A stretch of 64,000 nucleotides of DNA. Origin: Allobosea sp. 47.2.35. GTDB taxonomy: Bacteria > Pseudomonadota > Alphaproteobacteria > Rhizobiales > Beijerinckiaceae. The notes under the pieces were generated by a model, which did not search any database, was not told the DNA's origin, and saw only the letters and a program-made list of their open reading frames with translations. Shown here one piece after another: positions 36,002 to 47,827 of this stretch; the stretch's first letter is position 1; the number at the start of each line of letters is the position of its first letter. The translations under genes were made by a program, and so were the position numbers. Location of the stretch: positions 1-64,000 of the forward strand of contig NZ_JANLGI010000012.1 of the NCBI RefSeq assembly GCF_024655635.1, in the 5' to 3' direction.

Positions 36002-37467
36002 CCCGCCTCTCCGCTTCCAGCCTCGCCGGCCTGCCGGCCTCGGTCCGCCGCCCGACCTATGACCGCGCCGCACTCAAGCCCGGCATCGTCCATCTCGGCC
36101 TCGGCGCCTTCGCCCGTGGCCACCTCGCCGAGTATACCGAGGACGCGCTGGAGAAGCGGCTCAGTGCCTGGGGCATCGTCGGCGCCAGCCTCCAGCGCCC
36201 CGACCAGCGCGACCGGCTGCAGCCGCAGGACGGGCTCTACACACTGCTCAAGCTCGCCCCGACCGGGCCGGAATTGCGCGTGATTGGCTCGGTGCTCGAC
36301 GTCCTCGTCGCGCCCGAAAGCCCCTCAGCACTCATCGCGAGGCTGGCAGCACCCGAGACCCGCATCGTCTCGCTCACCGTCACCGAGAAGGGCTATTGCC
36401 ACGATCCGGCGACCGGCAGGCTCAAGGCCGACCATCCCGATATCGTCCATGATCTCGCCAATCCGCTCGCGCCGCGCTCGGCCGTCGGCATCCTCGTCGC
36501 CGGGCTGAAGGCCCGCCGCGATGCGGGCCTCGGGCCGTTCACCGCGCTCTGCTGCGACAACCTCCCGTCCAACGGCCATGTCCTGCGCGGCCTCGTCCGC
36601 GATTTCGCGGCGCTCACCGATGACAAGCTCGCCGCCTGGATCGAGGCCAACGGCGCCTTCCCGGCGACGATGGTCGACCGGATCGTCCCTGCCACGACCG
36701 ATGCCGATATCGCCGAGGTGGCCCGGCTGATCGGCGTCGAGGATGCCGCTCCGGTCATCGGCGAGCCCTTCCGGCAATGGGCGATCGAGGACGTCTTCGC
36801 CAACGGCCGCCCGGATTGGCACGAAGTCGGCACCCAGATGGTCTCGGAGGTCGCGCCTTTCGAGTTCATGAAGCTGCGCATGCTCAACGGCGCGCATTCC
36901 TCGCTCGCCTATCTCGGCTATCTCGCCGGCCATGAGACGGTGGCCGAGGCCAGTGGCGATCCCGTCCTCGCCCGCTTCCTCGAAGGGCTCTGGGCCGAGA
37001 TCATCCCGACCGTGCCGGCCCCGCAGGGCGTCGTGTTGGCGGACTACGCCAAGGCGCTGCTCACCCGCTTCCAGAACCCGGCGATCCGCCACCGCACCTG
37101 GCAGATTGCCATGGACGGCTCGCAGAAGCTGCCGCAGCGCCTGCTCGGCACGATCCGCAAGCGGCTGAAGGCGGGAGCCCCAATCGACCACCTCGCGCTC
37201 GGGGTCGCCGCCTGGATGCGCTACGTCACCGGCACCGACGAAAAGGGCAGTGCCATCGATGTCCGTGATCCGCTGGTCACGGAGCTGAAGCGCCGCGCGG
37301 AAACTGCTGGACGCGATGCCAGGGCGCTGGTCGAGGCGCTCACGGGCATCGAGGCGATCTTCGGAACCGACCTGCCGGGCGACCTTCGGTTTACAAAACC
37401 GCTGACCGCTCACCTCGCCTCACTCCTCGACAAGGGCGCGAAGGCGACGGCGGCGAGCTTGGGCTGA
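35998..37467 (+). CDS. uxuB: Fructuronate reductase (mannitol dehydrogenase family)
   Basis: A 489-residue NAD-dependent polyol dehydrogenase. The N-terminal Rossmann domain starts IVHLGLGAFARGH (about 30-42) and the C-terminal helical domain contains the catalytic segment KLRMLNGAHSSLAYLGYL. Family members include mannitol dehydrogenase, tagaturonate reductase and fructuronate reductase. Overlap with uxaC makes fructuronate-to-mannonate reduction the likely reaction. The mannonate dehydratase (uxuA) is not in the window. A perfect 12-bp hairpin follows the stop. Confidence 0.85.
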   Translation: MTRLSASSLAGLPASVRRPTYDRAALKPGIVHLGLGAFARGHLAEYTEDALEKRLSAWGIVGASLQRPDQRDRLQPQDGLYTLLKLAPTGPELRVIGSVLDVLVAPESPSALIARLAAPETRIVSLTVTEKGYCHDPATGRLKADHPDIVHDLANPLAPRSAVGILVAGLKARRDAGLGPFTALCCDNLPSNGHVLRGLVRDFAALTDDKLAAWIEANGAFPATMVDRIVPATTDADIAEVARLIGVEDAAPVIGEPFRQWAIEDVFANGRPDWHEVGTQMVSEVAPFEFMKLRMLNGAHSSLAYLGYLAGHETVAEASGDPVLARFLEGLWAEIIPTVPAPQGVVLADYAKALLTRFQNPAIRHRTWQIAMDGSQKLPQRLLGTIRKRLKAGAPIDHLALGVAAWMRYVTGTDEKGSAIDVRDPLVTELKRRAETAGRDARALVEALTGIEAIFGTDLPGDLRFTKPLTAHLASLLDKGAKATAASLG

Positions 37468-37474
37468 AACTATC

Positions 37475-37507
37475 CCGCCATGCTCGCGACAAGCCCGAGC
37501 ATGGCGG
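37475..37507. terminator. Strong hairpin after uxuB
   Basis: CCGCCATGCTCG (37475-37486) and CGAGCATGGCGG (37496-37507) form a perfect 12-bp stem with a nine-base loop. It lies eight bases after the uxuB stop. No long U-tract follows, so it may be a terminator or a stabilising 3' structure before the next gene. Confidence 0.6.
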
Positions 37508-37550
37508 CAAGGTCTTGATCCGTATCCGCATCCCACGCCACATAGGCGCG

Positions 37551-38378
37551 ATGCTTCGCGCGCTCACCCTTGCAATCTCGCTCCTTACCGCCGCCACGGC
37601 CCTGGCGCAGGAGCCGCCGCGCATCGCCATCCCCAATCTCTGGGACCCGCGCATCCGGCTCGACCGGCCGGAGCCCGGCCCGCCGCGCGTCGTGCGCTTC
37701 CTCGCCGATGACGATTACCCGCCCTTCCATTTCGCCGGGCCGGACGGTGCATTGACCGGCTTCTCGGTCGAGCTCGCCCGCGCGACTTGCGAGAAGCTGG
37801 CCTGGACCTGCACGATCCAGCCGCGCCGCTTCGATACGCTGACCGACTCGCTGGCCGAAGGCCGTGGCGACGTGCTCGCCGCCGCGATGAACCTGACGCC
37901 GGCCCTGCGTGAACGCTTCGCCGCGAGCCATCTCTATTTCCGTGCCCCGGCGCGCTTCATCACCACGCGCGGCAACGCTCGTGTAGCGCTCGACGGTGCG
38001 GCTCTTCAGGGACGGCGCGTCGCGGTTGTCTCCGGCACGGCGCATCTCGCCTTCCTCGAACGGCTCATGCCCTTCGTGCAGCGTCGCGAAAGCGCCAATC
38101 TGAATGCCGCGATCGCGGCGCTTCGCAGCGGCGAGGCGGAATATGTCTTCGGCGATGGCGTGGCCCTGTCGCTGGCGCTTGCCGGCAGCGGCGGCGAATT
38201 CGCCTTCTCGGGCGGCCCCTACCTGGAAAGCCGCTATTTCGGCGAGGGTGTCGCCTTCCTGCTGCGCAAGGACGAGCCCGCCCTGAAGCGCGCGATCGAT
38301 TATGCGCTGCAGGGCCTCTGGGACGACGGCACCTATGCCCGTCTCTATCTGCGCTTTTTTCCGGTCAGTCCTTATTGA
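37551..38378 (+). CDS. Family 3 extracellular solute-binding protein
   Basis: A 275-residue periplasmic protein with a Sec signal (LRALTLAISLLTAATALAQ, about 1-20) and a single SBP_bac_3 domain from about 45: RFLADDDYPPFHFAGPDGALTGFSVELAR is the classic opening and GRGDVLAAAMNLTPALRERF the hinge region. These bind polar amino acids or related compounds for ABC importers, but no permease or ATPase is adjacent. ATG 37551 gives a normal signal; the frame from TTG 37515 adds 12 residues and overlaps the hairpin region. Ligand unknown. Confidence 0.87.
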   Translation: MLRALTLAISLLTAATALAQEPPRIAIPNLWDPRIRLDRPEPGPPRVVRFLADDDYPPFHFAGPDGALTGFSVELARATCEKLAWTCTIQPRRFDTLTDSLAEGRGDVLAAAMNLTPALRERFAASHLYFRAPARFITTRGNARVALDGAALQGRRVAVVSGTAHLAFLERLMPFVQRRESANLNAAIAALRSGEAEYVFGDGVALSLALAGSGGEFAFSGGPYLESRYFGEGVAFLLRKDEPALKRAIDYALQGLWDDGTYARLYLRFFPVSPY

Positions 38379-38381
38379 CCG

Positions 38382-39542
38382 TCAGGGCGCGTTGCTGGCC
38401 AGCGCCTGCTTCGCCACCGCCGCGAGCCAGCCGGACGCTGCCGGCAGGATCTCGTCATTGAAGTTGTAGCGATCGTTGTGCAGGTCGCCGCCATTCACCG
38501 AGGGGCCGTTGCCCATCCAGATGTAGCAACCGGGACGCTTCTCCAGGAAATAGGCGAAATCCTCGCCGGTCGTGCTCGCCTTCATGTCGCGCCGGACGGG
38601 CAGGCCGGCGGCCTCGCCGGCAGCGGCGGCCATGTCCTCTTCCGCAGGCGTGTTGATCGTAGCGACGCCATAGGTGAACTCGACCGCGGCCGTCATCTCG
38701 AAGGTCGCGGCGATGTTCTCGGCAATGCCCTTGAGACGCGCCAGCAAACGGTCGCGCACGGCCGGAACGAAGGTGCGGAACGTGCCCTCGATGAAGACAT
38801 TGGTCGGTATCTGGTTGGAGGCAAGTCCGCCATGGACCTGACCGATCGAGACCACCGCCGATTCCATTGGGTCGACATTGCGCGAGACGATGGTTTGCAA
38901 GGCGACGATCAGATGCCCCATCGCGACGATCGGGTCATGGGTCTGTTCCGGCAGCGCCGCGTGGCCAGCCTTGCCCGTCAGCGTGATCTTGAAGCGGCCG
39001 GGCTCGGACATCACCGGGCCGCGATGCACGGCGACGGTGCCGGCCGCGAGCCCCGGCCAGTTATGCAGCGCGAAGACGCGCTCCATCGGGAAACGCTCCA
39101 GAACGCCGTCCGCGAGCATGGCGAGCGCGCCGCCCGTGCCCTCTTCCGCCGGCTGGAAGACGAACTGCACCGTGCCGCTCCAGCCGTCATCGGCCTTGAG
39201 CAGCGCCGCTGCGCCGAGCAGCGAGGTGGTGTGCCCATCATGGCCGCAGGCATGCATCACATTGGGCGTCTTCGACTTGTAGGGGAGATCGTTGACCTCC
39301 TGGATCGGCAGCGCGTCCATGTCAGCGCGTAAGCCCACGGTACGCTCGGACGAGCCCTTCCTCAGCGTCGCGACCACACCGTAACCGCCGACATTGGCGA
39401 CGAAAGGCACGCCGAGTTCGGTCAGCTTCTCCTGCACGAAGGCACTGGTCATCTTCTCCTCGCGCCCGAGTTCGGGATGGGCGTGGAGATGGCGTCGCCA
39501 GGCGGTCAGCTTGTCGAGCAGGTCGCGGTCCAAGGCGGGCAT
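38382..39542 (-). CDS. M20 family amidohydrolase (hippurate hydrolase/aminoacylase type)
   Basis: A 386-residue metal-dependent amidohydrolase that cleaves N-acyl amino acids or similar amides. Conserved metal-site elements are RRHLHAHPELG near the start, LRADMDALPI, HACGHDGHT (about 97-105) and QPAEEGTGG; the dimerisation domain covers about 180-290, and TTGEDFAYFLEKRPG lies near the end. The usual IAA/hippurate amidohydrolase length. It is convergent with the binding-protein gene, three bases between stops. Physiological substrate unknown. Confidence 0.92.
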   Translation of the reverse strand: MPALDRDLLDKLTAWRRHLHAHPELGREEKMTSAFVQEKLTELGVPFVANVGGYGVVATLRKGSSERTVGLRADMDALPIQEVNDLPYKSKTPNVMHACGHDGHTTSLLGAAALLKADDGWSGTVQFVFQPAEEGTGGALAMLADGVLERFPMERVFALHNWPGLAAGTVAVHRGPVMSEPGRFKITLTGKAGHAALPEQTHDPIVAMGHLIVALQTIVSRNVDPMESAVVSIGQVHGGLASNQIPTNVFIEGTFRTFVPAVRDRLLARLKGIAENIAATFEMTAAVEFTYGVATINTPAEEDMAAAAGEAAGLPVRRDMKASTTGEDFAYFLEKRPGCYIWMGNGPSVNGGDLHNDRYNFNDEILPAASGWLAAVAKQALASNAP

Positions 39543-39708
39543 CCTTTCAAGGCGTCGTCGAACTGGAAAAAGGCGAGGCAGACCCTATACGGTCATGCCG
39601 AGCCGGCAAGGCGCTTTGCGCGAGGGCCGCACCCTCGTTTGCCGCATCTCAAGTGCCTTCTCGCATTGACGGCACCCTTCGCAATCTGCGAAAGCCGGCT
39701 CTTCGCAT

Positions 39709-39722
39709 AAGCGATATCGCTT
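39709..39722. promoter_or_regulatory. 14-bp perfect palindrome upstream of lysK
   Basis: AAGCGATATCGCTT is fully self-complementary and lies 28 bp before the lysK ATG, just ahead of the AGGAGAGG ribosome binding site. It could be an operator near the transcription start. No matching regulator is known to me. Confidence 0.4.
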
Positions 39723-39750
39723 TCTCACTCAGGAGAGGACACCGCCCCTC

Positions 39751-41460
39751 ATGCCCGCCTTCGACGCAGCCCTCGTTGACGCCGCCCAGCGTTCGGCCGC
39801 CTGGCCGTTCGAGGAGGCGCGCAAGCTCGTGGCCCGCATCGAGAAATCCGGCAAGAAATCGGTGATCTTCGAAACCGGCTACGGCCCTTCCGGTCTGCCG
39901 CATATCGGCACCTTCGGCGAGGTCGCGCGCACATCGATGGTCCGCCACGCCTTCCAGGTGCTGACCGGCAACACGATCCCGACGCGGCTCGTCGCCTTCT
40001 CAGACGACATGGACGGCCTGCGCAAGGTGCCGGACAACGTGCCCAACAAGGAGCTGCTCGCGGCCAATCTCGGCAAGCCGCTGACCGAGGTGCCGGACCC
40101 GTTCGGCACGCATGACTCGTTCGGCCGCCACAACAATGCGCGGCTCTGCGCCTTCCTCGACAGCTTCGGCTTCGACTACGAGTTCAAGTCCTCGACCGAC
40201 TCGTATCGTGCCGGCGAGTTCGACGCGACGCTGCTCAAGATGCTCGCCCGCTACGACGCCATGATGAAGATCATGCTGCCGACGCTGCGCGAGGAGCGGG
40301 CCGCGACCTATTCGCCCTTCCTGCCGATCCACCCGAAGACGCGTATCGTCATGCAGGTGCCGATCGACGAGGTCGATGTCGAGGCCGGCACCATCGCCTG
40401 GACCGATCCCGACACGAAGGAGCGCTTCGTCTCCCCGGTCACCGGCGGCCATGTGAAGCTGCAATGGAAGCCGGACTGGGCGATGCGCTGGGTCGCGCTC
40501 GGCGTCGATTACGAGATGGCCGGCAAGGACCTGATCGACTCGGTCAAGGTCTCCTCGCAGATCGCGCGCGCGCTCGACGGCACCCCGCCGGACGGCTTCA
40601 ACTACGAGCTCTTCCTCGACGAGCAGGGCCAGAAGATCTCGAAGTCGAAGGGCAACGGCCTGACCATCGAGGACTGGCTGACCTATGGCCCGCCGGAGAG
40701 CCTGGCGCTCTACATGTTCCAACGCCCGCGCGAGGCCAAGAAGCTGCATTTCGACGTGATCCCGCGCGCGGTCGACGAATATCTCCAGTTCCTCGGCGGC
40801 TACGAGAAGCAGGACTGGAAGAACCGCCTCGGCAACCCCGTCTGGCACATCCATGCCGGCAATCCCCCGGCGCCGGAGGTCATCGCCTCGGGCGAAGGCG
40901 ACAACACCGTCCGCACGCAGGTCACCTTCGGCCTGCTGATGAACCTCGTCGCCGTCGCGAATTCCGAGGACAAGGCCGTGCTCTGGGGCTTCCTCCAGCG
41001 CTATGCGCCGGGCATGTCGCCGGAGACGCATCCCCGCCTCGACGCGCTGGTCGGCTACGCGATCGCCTATTTCCGCGATTTCGTGAAGCCGGCGAAAAAC
41101 TATCGCGCGGCCGACGAGGTCGAACGCAACGCCTTCACCAAGCTCGACGCCGCCTTGGCAGCCCTGCCGGCCGATCCGACGCCCGAGATGGTGCAGGACA
41201 CGGCGCTCGACGTCGCCCGCGCCATCCCGCGCTACCAGAACCTCACCGCCAAGAATGCGACGCCGGAGCGGCCGGGCGTCTCCGGCGACTGGTGGAAGGC
41301 GATCTATCAGGTGATGTTCGGGGAGGATCAGGGCCCGCGCTTCGGCTCCTTCGCCGCGATCTACGGCCTGCCCAATACCCGCGCCCTGATCGCCAAGGCG
41401 CTGGCCGGCGATCTGGTCAAGGAACACGCCGCCTTCCTCGCGGCGCGCAAAGCCGACTGA
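39751..41460 (+). CDS. lysK: Lysyl-tRNA synthetase, class I
   Basis: A 569-residue class I LysRS that charges tRNA-Lys. This archaeal-type enzyme replaces the class II LysS in many alphaproteobacteria. The HIGH-type motif is H51-I-G-T54 ([13 protein letters not shown]), and the KMSKS loop is K295-ISKS ([11 protein letters not shown]), both as in the class I family; the C-terminal anticodon-binding helical region follows about 370. The ATG has a strong AGGAGAGG site. No T-box leader is visible. The FAD dehydrogenase gene begins 19 bp downstream. Confidence 0.96.
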   Translation: MPAFDAALVDAAQRSAAWPFEEARKLVARIEKSGKKSVIFETGYGPSGLPHIGTFGEVARTSMVRHAFQVLTGNTIPTRLVAFSDDMDGLRKVPDNVPNKELLAANLGKPLTEVPDPFGTHDSFGRHNNARLCAFLDSFGFDYEFKSSTDSYRAGEFDATLLKMLARYDAMMKIMLPTLREERAATYSPFLPIHPKTRIVMQVPIDEVDVEAGTIAWTDPDTKERFVSPVTGGHVKLQWKPDWAMRWVALGVDYEMAGKDLIDSVKVSSQIARALDGTPPDGFNYELFLDEQGQKISKSKGNGLTIEDWLTYGPPESLALYMFQRPREAKKLHFDVIPRAVDEYLQFLGGYEKQDWKNRLGNPVWHIHAGNPPAPEVIASGEGDNTVRTQVTFGLLMNLVAVANSEDKAVLWGFLQRYAPGMSPETHPRLDALVGYAIAYFRDFVKPAKNYRAADEVERNAFTKLDAALAALPADPTPEMVQDTALDVARAIPRYQNLTAKNATPERPGVSGDWWKAIYQVMFGEDQGPRFGSFAAIYGLPNTRALIAKALAGDLVKEHAAFLAARKAD

Positions 41461-41479
41461 CGAACCGACGGAGCCTGCC

Positions 41480-42865
41480 ATGACCATTCCCGACGACGCG
41501 CTCGCGGCGCTGGCGGAGGTGGTTGGCTCCGGTGGCCTGCGCAGCGGCGAGGCGATCCCCGCCCGCAACCGCAAGGACGCCTCGAAGGCCGAAGAGGGCC
41601 TACCGGCCCTCCTCGTCATGCCCAGGACGACGGAGGAGGTTGCTGCGGTGCTGGCGATCTGCTCGCGGCATGCGTTTCCCGTCGTCGTCCAGGGCGGTAT
41701 GACCGGCCTGGCTGGTGGCGCGGCGCCGCAAGCCGGCGAAGTCGCGCTCTCGCTCGAGAAGATGACCGGCGTCGAGGAGATCGATCCGGTGACGCGGACC
41801 ATGACCGTGCTCGCCGGCACGCCGCTCGCGGTCGTGCAGGAGAAGGCGGCGACTGCCGGCTTCCTCTATGGCGTCGATCTCGGCGCGCGCGGAACCTGCA
41901 CCATCGGCGGCAATGTCGCCACCAATGCCGGGGGCGTGCAGGTGCTGCGCTACGGCATGACCCGCCGCAACGTGCTCGGCTTGGAAGCGGTGATGGCCGA
42001 TGGGCGCATCGTCAGCCATCTCAAGAAGGTGGTGAAGAACAATGCCGGCTATGACTGGACGCAGCTCTTCATCGGCAGCGAGGGCACGCTCGGCATCGTC
42101 ACCCGCGTGCTGCTCGCCCTGCAACCGGCAGTCACCGGCACGCAGACCGCGCTCTGCGCCGCCGGCAGCGTCGCCAATGCGCTCGCGGCGCTCAACCGCC
42201 TTGAAGGCCAGCTCGGCGGCGGTCTGCTCGCCTTCGAGGCGATGTGGTCGGAATACATGAAGGCCGCGACCGAGCAGGGCGGCCTGCCCGTTCCCTTTGC
42301 CGGGGAGCCCGAACTCGTCCTCGTCATCGAGGCCGCGATGGGGCCGGGCAGCACGGGCGAGGAGACCTTCGCCGAAGCCTTGGCCGAGCTGGCGGAAGAA
42401 GGCTTGCTCGACGATGCCCTGATCGCGCAATCCGGCCGCGACCGGCAGCGCTTCTGGGCCTATCGCGAAGCAAATTACGAGTTCTATCGCGACCTGCCGC
42501 CCGGCGTACATTTCGACGTCAGCATACCGCTCGGCGCCATGGCGGATGCGGTCGCCCTGCTGCGCCAGCGGGTCAAGGCGCGCAGTGCCACGGCCTTCCC
42601 GATCGTCTTCGGCCATCTCGCCGACAGCAACCTGCATCTCTCGCTCCACGACGAGACCGGCGATCTCTCCGGCTTCGCCGAGATCGTCTACGAGCTCGTC
42701 CGCGAGAAGCAGGGCAGCATATCGGCCGAGCATGGCGTCGGCGTGCTCAAGCGGCCCTATCTCGGCATGAGCCGCTCGGATGCCGAGCTCGCGCTGATGA
42801 CGACGCTGAAGCGCACGCTCGACCCCGGCAACATCCTCAATCGCGGGCGCATCCTGCCGGCCTGA
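41480..42865 (+). CDS. FAD-binding 2-hydroxyacid dehydrogenase (GlcD/D2HGDH-like)
   Basis: A 461-residue FAD_binding_4 (VAO-type) dehydrogenase. The FAD domain spans about 40-215 with VVQGGMTGLAGGA and TIGGNVATNAGG; the C-terminal FAD-oxidase domain has FGHLADSNLHLSLHD and ends SISAEHGVGVLKRPYLG...DPGNILNRGRI. Such enzymes oxidise D-lactate, glycolate or D-2-hydroxyglutarate. GlcE/GlcF partners are absent, which favours a stand-alone D-2-hydroxyacid dehydrogenase. It follows lysK closely and is probably cotranscribed. Confidence 0.9.
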   Translation: MTIPDDALAALAEVVGSGGLRSGEAIPARNRKDASKAEEGLPALLVMPRTTEEVAAVLAICSRHAFPVVVQGGMTGLAGGAAPQAGEVALSLEKMTGVEEIDPVTRTMTVLAGTPLAVVQEKAATAGFLYGVDLGARGTCTIGGNVATNAGGVQVLRYGMTRRNVLGLEAVMADGRIVSHLKKVVKNNAGYDWTQLFIGSEGTLGIVTRVLLALQPAVTGTQTALCAAGSVANALAALNRLEGQLGGGLLAFEAMWSEYMKAATEQGGLPVPFAGEPELVLVIEAAMGPGSTGEETFAEALAELAEEGLLDDALIAQSGRDRQRFWAYREANYEFYRDLPPGVHFDVSIPLGAMADAVALLRQRVKARSATAFPIVFGHLADSNLHLSLHDETGDLSGFAEIVYELVREKQGSISAEHGVGVLKRPYLGMSRSDAELALMTTLKRTLDPGNILNRGRILPA

Positions 42866-42946
42866 GCGGCGACTTTAGGGCTATGGCGCCGAACGAGCGG
42901 CTCTGCCAGACTCACGCACCATGACGGATCGGGGAATGCGCAGGGC

Positions 42947-43639
42947 ATGATCGACGAGATGACGCCTGACCAAGCCATCGAGCGTGCCATCCGCGCGCGC
43001 CGCGCCATCCGCGCCTTCCTGCCCGATCCGGTCGAGCCAGCCCTCGTCCGCCGCCTGATCGACCTGGCGGCGCAGGCTCCTTCCGGCACCAATATGCAGC
43101 CCTGGAAGCTCCGTGTGATCGGCCCGCAATCGCGCGCTCGCCTCGAAGCCGCGCTGCTCGGCGCGCTCGATGCCGGCGGGCGCCCCGGCGTCGAGGAATA
43201 CCGCTACTATCCCGCGCAGTTCCGCGAGCCATATCTGGCGCGCCGCCGCAAGGTCGGCTGGGACCTCTACAGCCTGCTCGGCGTGGTGAAGGGCGATACC
43301 GAGGGCATGAAGCGCCAGACCGCCGCCAACCTGCGATTCTTCGATGCGCCGGTCGCGCTGATGCTGACCATCGATCGCGATCTGGAGATCGGCTCCTGGC
43401 TCGACCTCGGCATGTTTATCCAGACCCTGCTGATCGCCGCACAGGGTCACGGGCTCGATTCCTGCCCGCAGGCGATCTTCGCGCAGTTCCACCCGATCGT
43501 CCGGCGCGAGCTCGAAATCCCCGAGGACGAGGTCGTGGTCTGCGGCATCGCCATCGGCAAGGCCGATCCCGACGCCCCGGCCAACCGCCTCGTGCCCGAA
43601 CGCGAGCCGGTCGAGGGCTTCACAACCTGGCTGGATTGA
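42947..43639 (+). CDS. Nitroreductase family protein
   Basis: A 230-residue FMN-dependent nitroreductase-fold enzyme. RRAIRAFLPDPVE (about 18-30) is the usual FMN phosphate-binding start, APSGTNMQPW (about 44-53) follows, and the C-terminal GIAIGKADPDAPANRLVPER is characteristic of the group. It should reduce quinones, nitroaromatics or a related electron acceptor with NAD(P)H. The true substrate is not predictable. Convergent with the DUF808 gene, six bases apart. Confidence 0.9.
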   Translation: MIDEMTPDQAIERAIRARRAIRAFLPDPVEPALVRRLIDLAAQAPSGTNMQPWKLRVIGPQSRARLEAALLGALDAGGRPGVEEYRYYPAQFREPYLARRRKVGWDLYSLLGVVKGDTEGMKRQTAANLRFFDAPVALMLTIDRDLEIGSWLDLGMFIQTLLIAAQGHGLDSCPQAIFAQFHPIVRRELEIPEDEVVVCGIAIGKADPDAPANRLVPEREPVEGFTTWLD

Positions 43640-43645
43640 AGCGCG

Positions 43646-44701
43646 TCAGACGCCCGTCTGTGCCGCCGCATCCTTCCGGAACAGCTTCACCACCGGCCCG
43701 ACCAGCCAGTGCATCGCGACGATGGTGAGGCCGCCGACGATCACACCGAACACGGCCGCGAGCGCCGCCCCGGCCAGCCATTCGCCGGCACCGGCCAGCG
43801 CTGCCGGCAAAGCGCGCCCTGCCGCGACCGCGAGATCGTGGACGCCATGGCCAAGGCCGCTGAGGCCATATTCTTCCAGCCCATGGATGATGATGCCGCC
43901 ACCGACCCAGAGCATCGCGGCCGTGCCGACCACGCCGAGCAGGTTGAGGAAATGCGGCATGGCGACGACGAGGCCGCGTCCGAAAGGCTGCGTCAGCCAT
44001 GACAGGGCGCGGTCGAGCGCTCCCGCCTCGCCGGCTTCCAGCCGCCGCAGGCCGAGCAGGCTCGTCGCCGGCCGCTGGTTGGCGGCAAGTGCCATGCCGG
44101 CATCATCCGCCTTCACGATCAGCGCGACGACGCCATAGACCACGACGGTGATGCCGATGCCGACGATGGCGAGCACCGACGCCTTCATCCAGAAGGACTG
44201 GTCGGCGACGCCGGCCAGCGTGATCGCCATGATCTCGGCCGAGAGGATGAAATCCGTCTTCACCGCACCAGCGATCTTCTGCTGTTCGAGCGCCGCCGGA
44301 TCGCCGGTCGCCTCGCCGGCCTTGCCGTCGCCATGGGCACCATGCGGCATGACCAGCTCCAGGAGCTTCTCAGCGCCTTCGAAGCAGAGGAAGACGCCGC
44401 CCGCCATCAATAGTGGCGTGATCGCCCAGGGTGCAACCAGCGCCAGAACGAGCGCGCCGGGCAGCAGGATGAGCAGCTTGTTGCGCAGCGAGCCCATCGC
44501 AATCCGCCAGATGATCGGCAGCTCACGGGCGGCAGCGAAGCCGACGGCATAGCGCGGCGTCACCGCCGCGTCGTCGATCACGACGCCGGCAGCCTTGGCT
44601 CCGGCCTTGCCGGCCTGTGCGACGACATCGTCGACGGAGGACGCCGCGATCTTGGCGATGCCGGCGACGTCGTCCAGCAGCGCAAACAGCCCCGAAGCCA
44701 A
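43646..44701 (-). CDS. DUF808 (YedI-like) inner-membrane protein
   Basis: A 351-residue multi-pass membrane protein of the DUF808/YedI family, function unknown. It opens MASGLFALLDDVAGIAKIAASSVDDVVAQAG, the family hallmark, then VTPRYAVGFAAARELPIIWRIAMGSLRNK; about eight membrane segments follow. A cytoplasmic loop near 120-145 is His/Gly/Glu-rich (PHGAHGDGKAGEATG). The length and start match the family. It stands alone between convergent and divergent neighbours. Confidence 0.9.
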   Translation of the reverse strand: MASGLFALLDDVAGIAKIAASSVDDVVAQAGKAGAKAAGVVIDDAAVTPRYAVGFAAARELPIIWRIAMGSLRNKLLILLPGALVLALVAPWAITPLLMAGGVFLCFEGAEKLLELVMPHGAHGDGKAGEATGDPAALEQQKIAGAVKTDFILSAEIMAITLAGVADQSFWMKASVLAIVGIGITVVVYGVVALIVKADDAGMALAANQRPATSLLGLRRLEAGEAGALDRALSWLTQPFGRGLVVAMPHFLNLLGVVGTAAMLWVGGGIIIHGLEEYGLSGLGHGVHDLAVAAGRALPAALAGAGEWLAGAALAAVFGVIVGGLTIVAMHWLVGPVVKLFRKDAAAQTGV

Positions 44702-44777
44702 GCGGCTCTCCTCGGAAGGTTATCGGATCAGGCGAGGATAGAGCGGTTTTCGCTCATCGCAATGACAGCGCGCCCCA

Positions 44778-46850
<2,073 letters not shown>

Positions 46851-47037
46851 CGACGTCTCCGCAATCCCTATCTTGCGCCCGACTCGCAAGCCAAGGCAGC
46901 GAAGGCGTCTGGGCAGGCAAGGGAGAATCCGGGCCGCGCGATGTCAAGCGCCGGTCGGCGACGAAAGGCGCATCCGGCCTCGCTTGACCCCCGGCGAAGG
47001 CCCATGCGATCCCGGCACGACAATCAGGAGCGGACCG

Positions 47038-47784
47038 ATGAGCGAAGTGCTGAGCGAAACCGTCGCGGCCGGCGTGGTGCAGGTCACCATGAACCGGCCG
47101 GAGCGCAAGAACGCGCTCGACCGCGCGAGCTATGCCGGGCTGATCGCGGCGATCGCTGCCGCCGAGGCCGACGCCTCCGTGCGCGCCATCCTGCTGACCG
47201 GGGCCGGCGGCACCTTCACCAGCGGCAACGACATCAAGGATTTCGCCATGGCCGCCGCGGCCGGCGAGGGCCCGCGCGTCGCCATCGATTTCCTGGAAGT
47301 GATCTCGACCGCGAAGAAGCCGATCGTCGCGGCGGTCGAAGGCTTCGCGGTCGGCATCGGCACCACGATGCTGCTGCATTGCGACCTCGCCTTCGCGGCC
47401 CGCTCGGCCACTTTCCGCCTGCCCTTCGTGACGCTGGGCTTATGCCCCGAAGGCGGATCGAGCTACCTGCTGCCGCTCGTCGCAGGCTCGAAGAGGGCGG
47501 CCGAGCTGCTGATGCTGGGCGAGGCCTTCAATGCCGAGACGGCTGCCGCGGCCGGCCTCGTCAACACGGTGACCGAGGACGGCACGGCGCTGGAAGCCGG
47601 CCTCGCCAAGGCGAAGGCGCTGGCCGCGCTGCCGCCGGAATCGTTGGCCTTGACCAAGATGCTGCTGAAGCGTGGTTCGGCCCAGGCCGTGGCCGAGACC
47701 ATCGCGACCGAGGCCCGCCATTTCGGCGAGCGCCTGAAATCGCCCGAGGCCATGGCGGCCTTCATGGCCTTCCTGAAGAAGTGA
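47038..47784 (+). CDS. Enoyl-CoA hydratase/isomerase family protein
   Basis: A 248-residue crotonase-fold enzyme. [17 protein letters not shown] is the classic start, the first oxyanion-hole residue is in [11 protein letters not shown], the second in [18 protein letters not shown], and [19 protein letters not shown] lies at the catalytic glutamate position. It should hydrate enoyl-CoA esters or isomerise them; substrate unknown. The ATG at 47038 follows CAGGAG; a longer frame from 46873 overlaps the divergent gene's control region. The homopolymer artefact starts six bases after its stop. Confidence 0.92.
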   Translation: MSEVLSETVAAGVVQVTMNRPERKNALDRASYAGLIAAIAAAEADASVRAILLTGAGGTFTSGNDIKDFAMAAAAGEGPRVAIDFLEVISTAKKPIVAAVEGFAVGIGTTMLLHCDLAFAARSATFRLPFVTLGLCPEGGSSYLLPLVAGSKRAAELLMLGEAFNAETAAAAGLVNTVTEDGTALEAGLAKAKALAALPPESLALTKMLLKRGSAQAVAETIATEARHFGERLKSPEAMAAFMAFLKK

Positions 47785-47789
47785 GGCGT

Positions 47790-47827
47790 GGGGGGGGGGG
47801 GGGGCGGGCCCCCCCCCCCCCCCCCCC
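47790..47827. other. Poly-G / poly-C block, probable assembly artefact
   Basis: A run of 15 G (47790-47804), then CGGG, then 19 C (47809-47827). Nothing comparable occurs elsewhere in the window. The arrangement, G on the left and C on the right, is what results when two contig ends that each carry 3' poly-G read artefacts are joined. The reading frame of tctA is lost exactly here. Distance and even adjacency of the two sides should not be trusted. Confidence 0.8.

Noticed and set aside
39543..39750. T-box leader upstream of lysK
   Set aside because: No specifier loop or antiterminator pattern, and T-boxes are not expected in alphaproteobacteria.
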